Below, one piece after another: positions 1 to 9,436 of a stretch of 64,000 nucleotides of DNA (positions within the stretch are counted from its first letter, which is position 1; each line of letters begins with the position of its first letter). The notes below the pieces were generated by a model. It was not told the origin of the DNA. It saw only the letters and a program-made list of their open reading frames with translations, and searched no databases. Both the position numbers and the translations under genes were made by a program. This DNA is from Aquimarina aggregata (GTDB taxonomy: Bacteria > Bacteroidota > Bacteroidia > Flavobacteriales > Flavobacteriaceae), in assembly GCF_001632745.1 (NCBI RefSeq), contig NZ_LQRT01000060.1, positions 62,001 to 126,000 of the forward strand, read 5' to 3'.

Positions 1-1
1 A

Positions 2-1981
2 CTTACCCAAACAGTAGCTCAAAAACTCTTTGGTAAAGAAAACCCTATCGGTAAAACCATATCTATTTTTTGGGGATCTCCAACCTTGGCTACAGTAACT
101 GGTGTAATGGCAGATGTTCCCGAAAACACCCATTTTAAAATCAATTATTTATTGTCTTTTAAAACAATAAAAACATGGGATGAATTCGATGGTCAAAAAG
201 AACTCGAGTGGAGTCGAAATAATTATTTTACCTATCTAAAACTAGATAAAAATGCAGATATAGGATTACTTCAAAAAAAAATAATAGAAAGTGATTTTGA
301 AGATGATCCAGATGAGCGGCATAATATAGAGCCCATACAGGATATACATCTATACTCTAATAAACCCTATGAGGCAGAAGCTAATGGCAGCGTAACACGA
401 GTAAAGTTTTTAATGGCAATTGCATTTATTATCTTAATTCTTTCTTGGTTAAATTATATTAACCTTTCAACTACTAAATCTCTAGAAAGAGCCAAAGAAG
501 TTGGTATTAGAAAAGTAGCAGGAGCACATAAACGACAGCTCATAGGGCAGTCGCTATTAGAATCTGTAATTCTAAATGGACTGGCTATACTAGTAGCAAT
601 AGTAATTGCTATTATAGTGCTTCCATTGTACAATTCTTTTACAGGAAAAGCATTAACCTTTGAGGTAAGTAGTTTAACTGGTATACTATTAATAATAGGG
701 ATAATTCTTTTTGGGATGATATTGGCAGGAGTATATCCTGCAATTCTTTTAAGTAGTTATTCTCCATCAAGAGCACTAAAAGGTAAAGTTCGTACTTCTG
801 CTAGTGGGTTACATATAAGAAAAGGACTAATCATCACACAATTCTTAGCAACCATTGTATTGTTAATCGGAACTATTGTGGTGACAAAGCAAATTAATTT
901 TATGAAAGATCAACCCATTGGCTCAGATCTAAATCATATAATAGCGATTCATGGAGAAATTTTAAGTAAAACATCCGATTCTATACTTTTAAATGAGTTT
1001 TCTGCACTAAGCGCAGAAATGAAAAAACTACCTGTTGTAAAGTATGCAACAACTGCACAAACTTATCCAGGAGATGGATATGAAAACTTATCTTCTTTTA
1101 TGGGTATTACCTATCCAGACGGTACCGAAGAAGGAAACAAAGTATACTATAACTATAAGGTAGAAGCGGATTACTTCGATATTATGGATATTGAATTTTT
1201 AGCTGGAACAACTTTTCAATCCAATAGTAGAGGAAAAGGTACTAAAAGAGACATGGTGATCAATGAAAAATTCACAAAGGAAATAGGTATTTCTAATCCA
1301 TTAGAAGCGATAAATAAAACAGTAAAGTTTTGGGGTATAGATTGGACTATTATAGGAGTTGTAAAAGATTACCATCATTTTGGACTAAAAACCCCTGTGC
1401 AACCAATGATGATGAGGCAACAACCCACTAGAGACAATGTATTAGTAAAGTTAGATCCAAATATTATAGCTATATCAGGGTATCAAAGCGCAATCACACA
1501 ATTAGAAAAAGTTTGGTCAGAAGTATTTCCCGAAAGTATTTTTAGTTACACCTTTATCGATAAAAAATTTCAAGCACAATATGATGAAGATGCCAAATTT
1601 AGTAGTGCTTTTAGAATTTTTACAGCACTGGCAATTTTTATTGCGGCTCTAGGTCTTTTTGGATTAACCTCATACACATGTATACAACGTAAAAAAGAAA
1701 TAGGGATCAGAAAGGTCAATGGAGCCAGTATTTTTAAAATACTAAAACTATTAAATATAGATTTTATTAAATGGGTAGGAATTGCCTTTTTTATTGCTGT
1801 TCCGGTTGCTTGGTATACAATGAACTCATGGTTATCCAATTTTGCAATTAAAACTGATCTAAGCTGGTGGATATTTGCATTAGCAGGGATTATGGCATTA
1901 GGGATAACACTATTAACAGTAAGCTGGCAAAGCTTTACTGCAGCCAACAGCAATCCTGTAGATGCGTTAAGAGATGAATAA
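2..1981 (+). CDS. FtsX/MacB-type ABC transporter permease (5' end outside the window)
   Basis: The frame is open from base 2, so the true start and the first membrane helix lie upstream. What remains is about 659 residues. It begins inside the first periplasmic MacB-type core domain, continues through a helix cluster with the FtsX motif KEVGIRKVAG (about base 494), a second periplasmic domain, and a second helix cluster with KEIGIRKVNG (about base 1693). This duplicated layout is the normal one for Bacteroidota permeases of about 800 residues, which couple a cytoplasmic ATPase to periplasmic work such as export or lipoprotein handling. The C-terminus closely resembles that of the next gene, so the two are probably tandem duplicates. 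The substrate is unknown. Confidence 0.9.
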   Translation, partial: LTQTVAQKLFGKENPIGKTISIFWGSPTLATVTGVMADVPENTHFKINYLLSFKTIKTWDEFDGQKELEWSRNNYFTYLKLDKNADIGLLQKKIIESDFEDDPDERHNIEPIQDIHLYSNKPYEAEANGSVTRVKFLMAIAFIILILSWLNYINLSTTKSLERAKEVGIRKVAGAHKRQLIGQSLLESVILNGLAILVAIVIAIIVLPLYNSFTGKALTFEVSSLTGILLIIGIILFGMILAGVYPAILLSSYSPSRALKGKVRTSASGLHIRKGLIITQFLATIVLLIGTIVVTKQINFMKDQPIGSDLNHIIAIHGEILSKTSDSILLNEFSALSAEMKKLPVVKYATTAQTYPGDGYENLSSFMGITYPDGTEEGNKVYYNYKVEADYFDIMDIEFLAGTTFQSNSRGKGTKRDMVINEKFTKEIGISNPLEAINKTVKFWGIDWTIIGVVKDYHHFGLKTPVQPMMMRQQPTRDNVLVKLDPNIIAISGYQSAITQLEKVWSEVFPESIFSYTFIDKKFQAQYDEDAKFSSAFRIFTALAIFIAALGLFGLTSYTCIQRKKEIGIRKVNGASIFKILKLLNIDFIKWVGIAFFIAVPVAWYTMNSWLSNFAIKTDLSWWIFALAGIMALGITLLTVSWQSFTAANSNPVDALRDE

Positions 1982-1999
1982 TCTAATAAAACAACGGTT

Positions 2000-4468
2000 A
2001 TGAATATACATGAATTAAAAGTTATTGTTAGAAGTTTATTGAAAAAGAAATTCATGACTTCTACCAAAATTATAGGACTGATCGTTGGATACACAATATT
2101 TATTTTTCTAGCCGAAAAAATACAACATGAAACCAGTTATGATACGTTTTGGAAAGACTCTGAATCTATTTATAGAGTTGGCCTTGATGTACAATATGAA
2201 AATGGTAAAGAAGTCAAATCTGCAAAGAATTTTGGCGGATCATCAGAACTGTTGGCTAAAGAATTTGAAGGCGTTCTTACGCAATGTAATATTGGTCGAG
2301 ATGTAGTAACTATTTTTAATGGCCCTAAACAAAAAATACAAAATGTTGATTTTGTTTGGAGTGATCCTACTTTTTTCTCTGTTTTTGATCGTAACATCAT
2401 TTCTTCAGAATCAGGTTTATTACTCGAAAACATTCATGGTGTTGCGATTTCACAATCTTTTGCAAAAAAGTTATTCGGAAATAAAAACCCTTTGGGTAAA
2501 GAACTTACCGTTAATGAAGGATGGAAATTTGTAGTCGATACTGTTTTTGAAGATATTCCGGGTAATAGTCATATGAAGATCGATGTTATAGGAACATTTA
2601 AAACATTGTTCTATTATATGCGAAATTTTGATAATAAAAATCAGGTTTTAGTAGAAAATCCTGCATATCAATACCTAAAGGCAACACCTTACGAGACACA
2701 ACGATGGCAAACCCCTGTAGAGTATCGTTCTTATTGTTATATAAAGTTAGATGATAATACGTCGATAACCACTATAGAGGCTAACTTAAAAAATGCACTT
2801 AAAAAGGTAGCGCTTCCTGAAAATTTGAAAACGGCCGAGATGAATTTTATCTTTCAGCCTTTAGCAAATATTCATCTAAAATCTAAACTTGATCATGAAT
2901 TATCAGTAAATGGGGATCAAAGACAAGTACTTTTTCTCTCGATGATCATTATTGTTGTACTACTAGTTTGCTTGATTAATTTTGTTAATCTAAATACGAT
3001 TTCAACAATAGAGAATGCAAAGAATTATTCGATAAGAATACTTAATGGTTCTCGATATATACAGGTACTTCGTTTATTATGTATTGAGAGTGTAGTATTT
3101 AATATTGTTGCTCTTGCAGTAGCGATAACCATAGCATATTATCTAGTTGATTCGCAACTTTCGATTAACGGCATATCTTCTTTTACTTATTTGATACTTA
3201 GTGTAATTGTGGTATCAATAACGGCACTTGCTTCGATCGTTCCATTTTTATCTGTTGTAAAAAACAAAGCTTTTTCTGTAATAAAAGGAGGAAAGCAAAA
3301 GCTTCAACAAAAATGGACAAGCCAAAAGGTAATGGTCACATTGCAATTCTCTGTGACGATAGTATTGATAATTTGTACTACAGGAATTTATACGCAAATG
3401 CAATATATGATGGATAAAGAATTAGGTTTTAACGGCAAACAAACGCTGTACAGTTTTACGCCTATGACCATGAATCAACATCCAGAGCTGTCTAGTAAAT
3501 TAACAACATTTAGAAATGAAGTTTCGGCCTTGAGTGGTATCACTTCATTTTCGGTAAGCTCATCTATTCCAGGTAAGTCGATTAATCGTTTAAATAATCA
3601 AGTAACAGAACTAGGAGAACCCAGGCCTTATCCTGTAACGTTTAACCAGATTAGTATTGATAACCAGTTTCTAAAAACATATGATATTTCATTAATAGCA
3701 GGTATGAACTTTGCATCGCAAAATGACTGGAATTCTGATGAGGTATTAATTAATGAGACGGCACTTTCTAAAATGAATATCACTAAAGCTAGTGATGCTA
3801 TAGGAAAGTATATTAGTATAGGAAAGAAAAATTATCAGATACGTGGCATAGTCGAGGATTACCATCATGTCTCTTTACATAATCCTGTAACTCCAACAAT
3901 TTATGCCCAAAATATAAACTGGGATCATTCTGTAGGGTATTATTCATTTCAATTGAATTCGAATGCAATAGGAGAAACAATGGATCAAGTGTCGCGGATT
4001 TGGAATAACCTATACCCTAAAGAAGAATTTATTTTTAATTTTTCTAATGCTGCATTTGAAGCTCAATATCTCCAAGATCAAAAGTTTAATCAGATTTTAA
4101 GTTACGCTACTGTTTTAGCCCTTCTTATTTCATGTATAGGCCTATTAGGGGTAGCCTTGTTTAATACAAAAAAGAGAATTAAAGAAATTGGAATTCGAAA
4201 AGTAAACGGAGCTAAAATCAATCAGATTTTAGTGATGCTTAATATAGATTTTATCAAATGGGTAGTGGTTGCATATGTGATTGCTTGTCCTATTGCATGG
4301 TATGCATTGAATAAATGGCTAGAGAATTTTGCATATCAAACAAACTTAGGAATCTGGATATACCTTATTGCAGGGTTTGGAGCGTTAGGCATTGCGTTAT
4401 TAACAGTAAGCTGGCAGAGTTTTATAGCAGCCAATAGAAATCCAGTTGAGGCGTTAAGAAACGAATAA
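2000..4468 (+). CDS. FtsX/MacB-type ABC transporter permease with a degenerate first coupling motif
   Basis: An 822-residue inner-membrane protein with one N-terminal helix (about residues 20-38), a periplasmic domain, a helix cluster, a second periplasmic domain and a C-terminal helix cluster. The C-terminal FtsX motif KEIGIRKVNG is intact. The equivalent first-half motif reads KNYSIRILNG, without the usual KE and RKV core. The N-terminus also lacks the YIKIAWRN-type start of the later paralogues. The gene starts 18 bases after its neighbour. Its last 90 residues are close to that neighbour's. It could be a partner subunit in a heteromeric pair in which only some halves contact the ATPase; this is inference. 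Confidence 0.9.
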   Translation: MNIHELKVIVRSLLKKKFMTSTKIIGLIVGYTIFIFLAEKIQHETSYDTFWKDSESIYRVGLDVQYENGKEVKSAKNFGGSSELLAKEFEGVLTQCNIGRDVVTIFNGPKQKIQNVDFVWSDPTFFSVFDRNIISSESGLLLENIHGVAISQSFAKKLFGNKNPLGKELTVNEGWKFVVDTVFEDIPGNSHMKIDVIGTFKTLFYYMRNFDNKNQVLVENPAYQYLKATPYETQRWQTPVEYRSYCYIKLDDNTSITTIEANLKNALKKVALPENLKTAEMNFIFQPLANIHLKSKLDHELSVNGDQRQVLFLSMIIIVVLLVCLINFVNLNTISTIENAKNYSIRILNGSRYIQVLRLLCIESVVFNIVALAVAITIAYYLVDSQLSINGISSFTYLILSVIVVSITALASIVPFLSVVKNKAFSVIKGGKQKLQQKWTSQKVMVTLQFSVTIVLIICTTGIYTQMQYMMDKELGFNGKQTLYSFTPMTMNQHPELSSKLTTFRNEVSALSGITSFSVSSSIPGKSINRLNNQVTELGEPRPYPVTFNQISIDNQFLKTYDISLIAGMNFASQNDWNSDEVLINETALSKMNITKASDAIGKYISIGKKNYQIRGIVEDYHHVSLHNPVTPTIYAQNINWDHSVGYYSFQLNSNAIGETMDQVSRIWNNLYPKEEFIFNFSNAAFEAQYLQDQKFNQILSYATVLALLISCIGLLGVALFNTKKRIKEIGIRKVNGAKINQILVMLNIDFIKWVVVAYVIACPIAWYALNKWLENFAYQTNLGIWIYLIAGFGALGIALLTVSWQSFIAANRNPVEALRNE

Positions 4469-4502
4469 ATTTTAATATCAATCAAATCAAAACCAAACAG
4501 TT

Positions 4503-6887
4503 ATGTTTAAGCACAATGTAAAACTATTTCTTAGAACGATAAAGCGGTATAAGACTACTTTTATGATTAATGTTATAGGCTTGTCTTCAGGACTTGCTTG
4601 TGTGTTATTAATAGCTCTTTGGGTATTAGATGAAGTTAAAGTTGACAAGTTTCATGAAAATGATGAATACTTATATCAGGTATGGAATAAGTTTGAAAGC
4701 AAAGAAGGACCTAGAGTGCTTAATTGGACACCAACTATTCTGGCAGAAACAATGGCAGATAAATTGCCCGAGATAAAATATGCCGTAGCTCAAACCGTAC
4801 CAGAGCAATTTGCAAATGTACCACTTCATGTAGATAGTAAAATTATAAAGACAGATGGTGTATTTGCTAGCACAAATTATTTTAATGTGTTTTCGTATCC
4901 CTTGATAAAAGGAGATAAAGATCAAGTACTAACAGGTACTAATTCGATTGTGATATCTCAATCATTAGCAAATAGACTTTTTGGTTCTGTAAATAATGTG
5001 GTAGGAAAAGTAATAGAGTGGGAAGCAATGGGTATGTTAGAAAAACATCAAGTAAGCGGTGTTTTTCAAGATTTCCCGTCTAATTCTACAACTCAATTCG
5101 ATTTTATATTACCCTTAGAAACGTATAAAAAAGGCGTATTGTTTAATGGAGGTAAAAATGATTGGGTCAACAATAATCCGATAACCTATATTGTCTTAAA
5201 TGAAGGAACCAATATACAAGAATTCGCGACTAAAATAGAAGCTTTTTCTAAGTTACAAGACAAGGATGTTACAGCAGATCTTATAATGACAAAATATTCA
5301 TCTAACTATTTGTATGGTAATTTTGAGAACGGAAAACAGACCTCAGGACGTATGAATTATGTTTATCTATTTTCTTGTATTGCACTGTTTATTTTAATCA
5401 TTGCTTGTATCAACTTTATGAATCTTTCTACTGCAAATGCATCAAGGCGTTTAAAAGAAATAGGAGTAAAAAAAGCTCTTGGATCTAAAAGAATCACACT
5501 GATTACTCAATATTTTGCAGAATCGATAATGACGGCATTTGTTTCTTTAGTATTGGCATTTTTAGTGGTTGTCCTTTTTATTCCGCAGTTTAATATCATA
5601 ACAGGCAAATCACTATCCCTAAATTTTGATCCATTAACTATTGGTTTAATATTCCTTATTGCCTTTTTTACAGGAATTTTGGCAGGAAGCTATCCGGCAT
5701 TACATCTTTCTGGTTTTAAGCCTGTATCGATTTTAAGAGGGCGACTAAAAAATTCATGGGAAGAAATTTGGGTTAGAAAAGGCTTAGTTGTATTTCAGTT
5801 CTCATTATCAATTATTTTAATTATTGCTGTTTTGTTAGTTTCTCAACAGGTTAACTATGTCCAATCCAAAAATTTAGGAATGGATAAGGACAATGTCGTT
5901 TACTTTAAACAAGAAGGAAAATTAAGGCAAAATGCAGAAACCTTTTTAAAAGAATTGAATGCAATCCCAAATGTGGTAAATGCCGCTATGACGAGTCAAA
6001 ATATTATTGGCACTAATATTAATACAACAGGAGGACTGGTTTGGACAGGTAATGAAGAAGAACGTCAATCCCGTTTTAAAGAACTTCGAATAGGGCATGA
6101 TTTTATTGAGACTATGGATATGAAACTAAAAGAGGGAAGATCTTTTTCTAGAGATTTTCCAGCCGACAGTGCTGCAATAGTTTTTAATGAAACTGCTATA
6201 AAAATGATGAGTATAGATGATCCGATTGGCAAAACAGTACGTTACGGATCGACGTATTATACGATTATAGGCGTCCTAAAAGATTTTCATTTTCAATCAT
6301 TTCGAGAACTTGTTCGACCTATGTTTTTTAGGTTACATGATAATAGGCGTAGTCTAGAATTCGTGGTTCGAATCGCTAACGGAACAGAAAAAGAAACGCT
6401 TAGTAAACTAACAAATCTATACGCAAAATTTAACCCTGGTTATGTATTTGAATATAGTTTTTTAGATGCTGATTTCCAGAAACAATATGCAGCAGAACAG
6501 CAAGTAGCCTCTCTTTCTAAATATTTTGCTGGTTTAGCAATTTTGATCTCTTGCTTAGGTCTATTTGGTTTGGCAATGTATACCGCAGAACGAAGACGTA
6601 AAGAAATAAGTATTAGAAAAGTATTGGGGCAGAGTGCATCTCAAGTTACTGTAATGTTATCAGGAGAGTTTACAAAATTAGTTTTGATCGCTACTGGTAT
6701 AGCTATTCCCATAGCATATCTATTGGCAAGTAATTGGCTTTCTGAATTCGCTTATAAAGTACCCCTAAAATTATGGTATTTTATTGGTGCTGGTTGTATA
6801 TCTCTCTTAGTTGCATTGCTTACCGTGGGTTCACAGGCCATAAGTGCGGCAAATAAAAACCCTGTAGACGGGTTAAAAGAAGAATAA
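4503..6887 (+). CDS. FtsX/MacB-type ABC transporter permease
   Basis: A 794-residue inner-membrane protein of the duplicated MacB core/FtsX architecture. The N-terminal helix (about residues 20-43) is followed by a periplasmic domain. The first helix cluster carries KEIGVKKALGSKR, and a second periplasmic domain leads to the C-terminal cluster with KEISIRKVLG. Both coupling motifs are good. It starts 34 bases after the preceding permease and is evidently part of the same transcript. No substrate can be inferred from sequence. The family includes macrolide/peptide exporters and lipoprotein-handling systems. Confidence 0.92.
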   Translation: MFKHNVKLFLRTIKRYKTTFMINVIGLSSGLACVLLIALWVLDEVKVDKFHENDEYLYQVWNKFESKEGPRVLNWTPTILAETMADKLPEIKYAVAQTVPEQFANVPLHVDSKIIKTDGVFASTNYFNVFSYPLIKGDKDQVLTGTNSIVISQSLANRLFGSVNNVVGKVIEWEAMGMLEKHQVSGVFQDFPSNSTTQFDFILPLETYKKGVLFNGGKNDWVNNNPITYIVLNEGTNIQEFATKIEAFSKLQDKDVTADLIMTKYSSNYLYGNFENGKQTSGRMNYVYLFSCIALFILIIACINFMNLSTANASRRLKEIGVKKALGSKRITLITQYFAESIMTAFVSLVLAFLVVVLFIPQFNIITGKSLSLNFDPLTIGLIFLIAFFTGILAGSYPALHLSGFKPVSILRGRLKNSWEEIWVRKGLVVFQFSLSIILIIAVLLVSQQVNYVQSKNLGMDKDNVVYFKQEGKLRQNAETFLKELNAIPNVVNAAMTSQNIIGTNINTTGGLVWTGNEEERQSRFKELRIGHDFIETMDMKLKEGRSFSRDFPADSAAIVFNETAIKMMSIDDPIGKTVRYGSTYYTIIGVLKDFHFQSFRELVRPMFFRLHDNRRSLEFVVRIANGTEKETLSKLTNLYAKFNPGYVFEYSFLDADFQKQYAAEQQVASLSKYFAGLAILISCLGLFGLAMYTAERRRKEISIRKVLGQSASQVTVMLSGEFTKLVLIATGIAIPIAYLLASNWLSEFAYKVPLKLWYFIGAGCISLLVALLTVGSQAISAANKNPVDGLKEE

Positions 6888-6917
6888 AAGGGTTTTTAAT
6901 ATCAAAAAACGATAATC

Positions 6918-9425
6918 ATGTTTAAGAATTATATCAAAATCGCCTGGAGAAATGCAATCCGACAAAAACAATTTACCGTCCTAAATATTCTTGGACTTAG
7001 TATAGGTATTTGTACGTGTTTTATTATTGGTTTGTATGTACATAACGAAATCACATATGACACGTTTCATGAAAATGCAGATCGCATTTATAGAGTAAAT
7101 CAACCAAATATTTGGGGGGATTGGGATGAGATGGTTTCTAGTACAGGACCTAACGTAGCAACCGCATTGCGATCAGACGCACCAGAGTTTGAAGAAGTCA
7201 CTAGGCTTTTTAGCACAGGTACACAGACAATTCGAGCAAACCATAATGGAGATGTTGCCTTATATAATGAGGAACGCTATTTTGCAGCAGAAGAGAATAT
7301 CTTTGACGTGTTTTCTTTTAATTTTTCACAAGGAAATCCGAAAACAGCACTTAGTGAACCTATGACCATGGTGATGACAACTAAGACTGCAAAACGATAT
7401 TTTAGAAATGAAGACCCCATTGGTAAAACAGTCGAAGTTAAGAGTCATGACGGTACTTGGGATACGTATACGGTAAGTGGAATAATAGCTGAGGTGCCTT
7501 ATAAATCACACCTTCAGTTTGATATGATTGTATCTTTAAAAAGCTATTCTGAAATGATGGACGCTCATGGGTGGAAATGGATTTGGACAGCTTTTACTAC
7601 CTATGGTTTAGTACAAGAAGGAACAGATATGCAGGCGTTTACAGATAAGCTTCAGAAAATACCACCAAAATGGGCACCTCCAACAACAGAAAAAATCTTT
7701 AACCAGACCTTTGAAGAGTTCACCGCGGGACATGCCTGGATATTAGATCTTCAACCACTTAAAGAAATATACCTTTCTGACTCTCCTGCTTTTAATGCAT
7801 TTGGGCCTAGTGGTAATCCTATGTTTGTAAACATATTTGGCGCTATCGGAATTTTAGTACTCTTATTATCCAGTATTAATTTTATGAATCTTTCTACAGC
7901 TAGATCGTCTAAAAGAGCAAAAGAAATAGGGGTAAGAAAGGTCTTAGGATCGAAACGAAAGGCGCTTATAAAACAGTTTGTTTTAGAATCAACACTTTTT
8001 GTTTTGACAGGTACTATTATAGCCTTGTTATTGGTTCAATCTACTTTAAAGATATTTAACTCAATTGCCGAAGTAGAATTAGAATTGATTCCTTATTTGA
8101 TAAATCCAGTGTTTTTAGGGATAGTATTAGTATTTGTATTGGGACTAGGTTTATTATCAGGAAGTTATCCTGCTTTTTATCTATCGATGTTTGAGCCTGT
8201 AGAAACCTTAAAGGGAAAGATAAGTACAAAGTTTAGAGGAAAAGGAATTAGAAATGGACTAGTGATTTTTCAATTTACGATATCTATTGCATTAGTCATA
8301 TGTACTTTTTTTGTTCAAAAACAGTTATCATACACTTCTTCACTTGATATAGGTTTTAAGAAAGATAATATACTTCAAATTCATAATATTGAACAAATAG
8401 GTTTTGATACAGAGGTTCTTAAGAAAAAGTTAGAAGAAAATCCGGCATTTTTAAATGTAGGTAAATCTTTTGGGCTACCTCCTAATATTTGGTCAGGAGA
8501 CCGATATAAAGCAAAAGGTTCTCAAAATGATGTGGTTCAACTTAGAAATGTAAGAACAGAAGAGGATTATCTAGAGGTATTAGGAGTAGAATTTTTAGCA
8601 GGTAGAAATTTTGATTCGTCTCGACCTAATGATAAATATAAAGTGATTTTAAATGAAGAAGCAGTTAAGACCTTAGGCTGGGGCTCTCAAAACACATACA
8701 CTACAGATTCACCGGTTGGCAAAATAGTAGCACTTGCATCAGGAGGTGAGGATGAATTTGAAGTTATGGGTGTGGTCAAAGATTTTAACTTTAATAGTGT
8801 ACGTCAGGAGATAGGACCACTAGTTATTATTCATCATCAAAATGATAAAGTTTGGGACTATGGTGCTGGATTATCCTTCTATTCTATGAGGCTTAATCCA
8901 GAAGTGATACAAAATACAGGTGATCTAGAAGCCTTGGTTGCAAATGTCCAGGATGATATGGCACAAATCGATTCATCGATCCCTTTTGAGTATAGTTTTA
9001 TGGATCAAGAATTTGAGAACACTTTTCAATCAGAAAAACGTATGAGTATTGTGCTCAATATATTTACGCTTATGGCACTCATTATTGCTTGTCTTGGACT
9101 TTTTGGTCTTGCTGCTTTTACTGCTGAGCAACGCGTAAAAGAATTAAGTATACGAAAAGTATTAGGTGCTAAAGTATCAGAATTGGCAGTATTATTTTCG
9201 TCAGAATTTGCCAAATTGATATGTGTTTCTATTCTTTTGGCTGCGCCATTAGCATATGTTTTAGTAGACGAGTGGCTTAAGGGATTTGCCTATAGAACCC
9301 CAATAGATATTTGGGTATTTGTTTTAGCAGCAATTAGCGCAGTAGTTATTACCTTTTTAACGGTAGGATTTCAGACAATTAAAGCAGCTTCGTCAAACCC
9401 TATAATCAATTTGAGAACAGAATAA
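6918..9425 (+). CDS. FtsX/MacB-type ABC transporter permease
   Basis: An 835-residue double-length permease, the longest of the array. It opens with MFKNYIKIAWRNA, a start shared almost base for base with the next gene. It has an N-terminal helix, a periplasmic MacB core domain, and a helix cluster with KEIGVRKVLGSKRKALI. A second periplasmic domain follows, then a C-terminal cluster with KELSIRKVLGAK. Both FtsX motifs are intact. It lies 30 bases after the previous gene and 11 bases before the next, so it is an internal gene of the operon. The substrate is unknown. Confidence 0.92.
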   Translation: MFKNYIKIAWRNAIRQKQFTVLNILGLSIGICTCFIIGLYVHNEITYDTFHENADRIYRVNQPNIWGDWDEMVSSTGPNVATALRSDAPEFEEVTRLFSTGTQTIRANHNGDVALYNEERYFAAEENIFDVFSFNFSQGNPKTALSEPMTMVMTTKTAKRYFRNEDPIGKTVEVKSHDGTWDTYTVSGIIAEVPYKSHLQFDMIVSLKSYSEMMDAHGWKWIWTAFTTYGLVQEGTDMQAFTDKLQKIPPKWAPPTTEKIFNQTFEEFTAGHAWILDLQPLKEIYLSDSPAFNAFGPSGNPMFVNIFGAIGILVLLLSSINFMNLSTARSSKRAKEIGVRKVLGSKRKALIKQFVLESTLFVLTGTIIALLLVQSTLKIFNSIAEVELELIPYLINPVFLGIVLVFVLGLGLLSGSYPAFYLSMFEPVETLKGKISTKFRGKGIRNGLVIFQFTISIALVICTFFVQKQLSYTSSLDIGFKKDNILQIHNIEQIGFDTEVLKKKLEENPAFLNVGKSFGLPPNIWSGDRYKAKGSQNDVVQLRNVRTEEDYLEVLGVEFLAGRNFDSSRPNDKYKVILNEEAVKTLGWGSQNTYTTDSPVGKIVALASGGEDEFEVMGVVKDFNFNSVRQEIGPLVIIHHQNDKVWDYGAGLSFYSMRLNPEVIQNTGDLEALVANVQDDMAQIDSSIPFEYSFMDQEFENTFQSEKRMSIVLNIFTLMALIIACLGLFGLAAFTAEQRVKELSIRKVLGAKVSELAVLFSSEFAKLICVSILLAAPLAYVLVDEWLKGFAYRTPIDIWVFVLAAISAVVITFLTVGFQTIKAASSNPIINLRTE

Positions 9426-9436
9426 AAAGAAAAGTT

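Noticed and set aside
6366..6374. GTTCGAATC as a tRNA T-arm
   Set aside because: It lies inside an intact permease coding region, without any cloverleaf.
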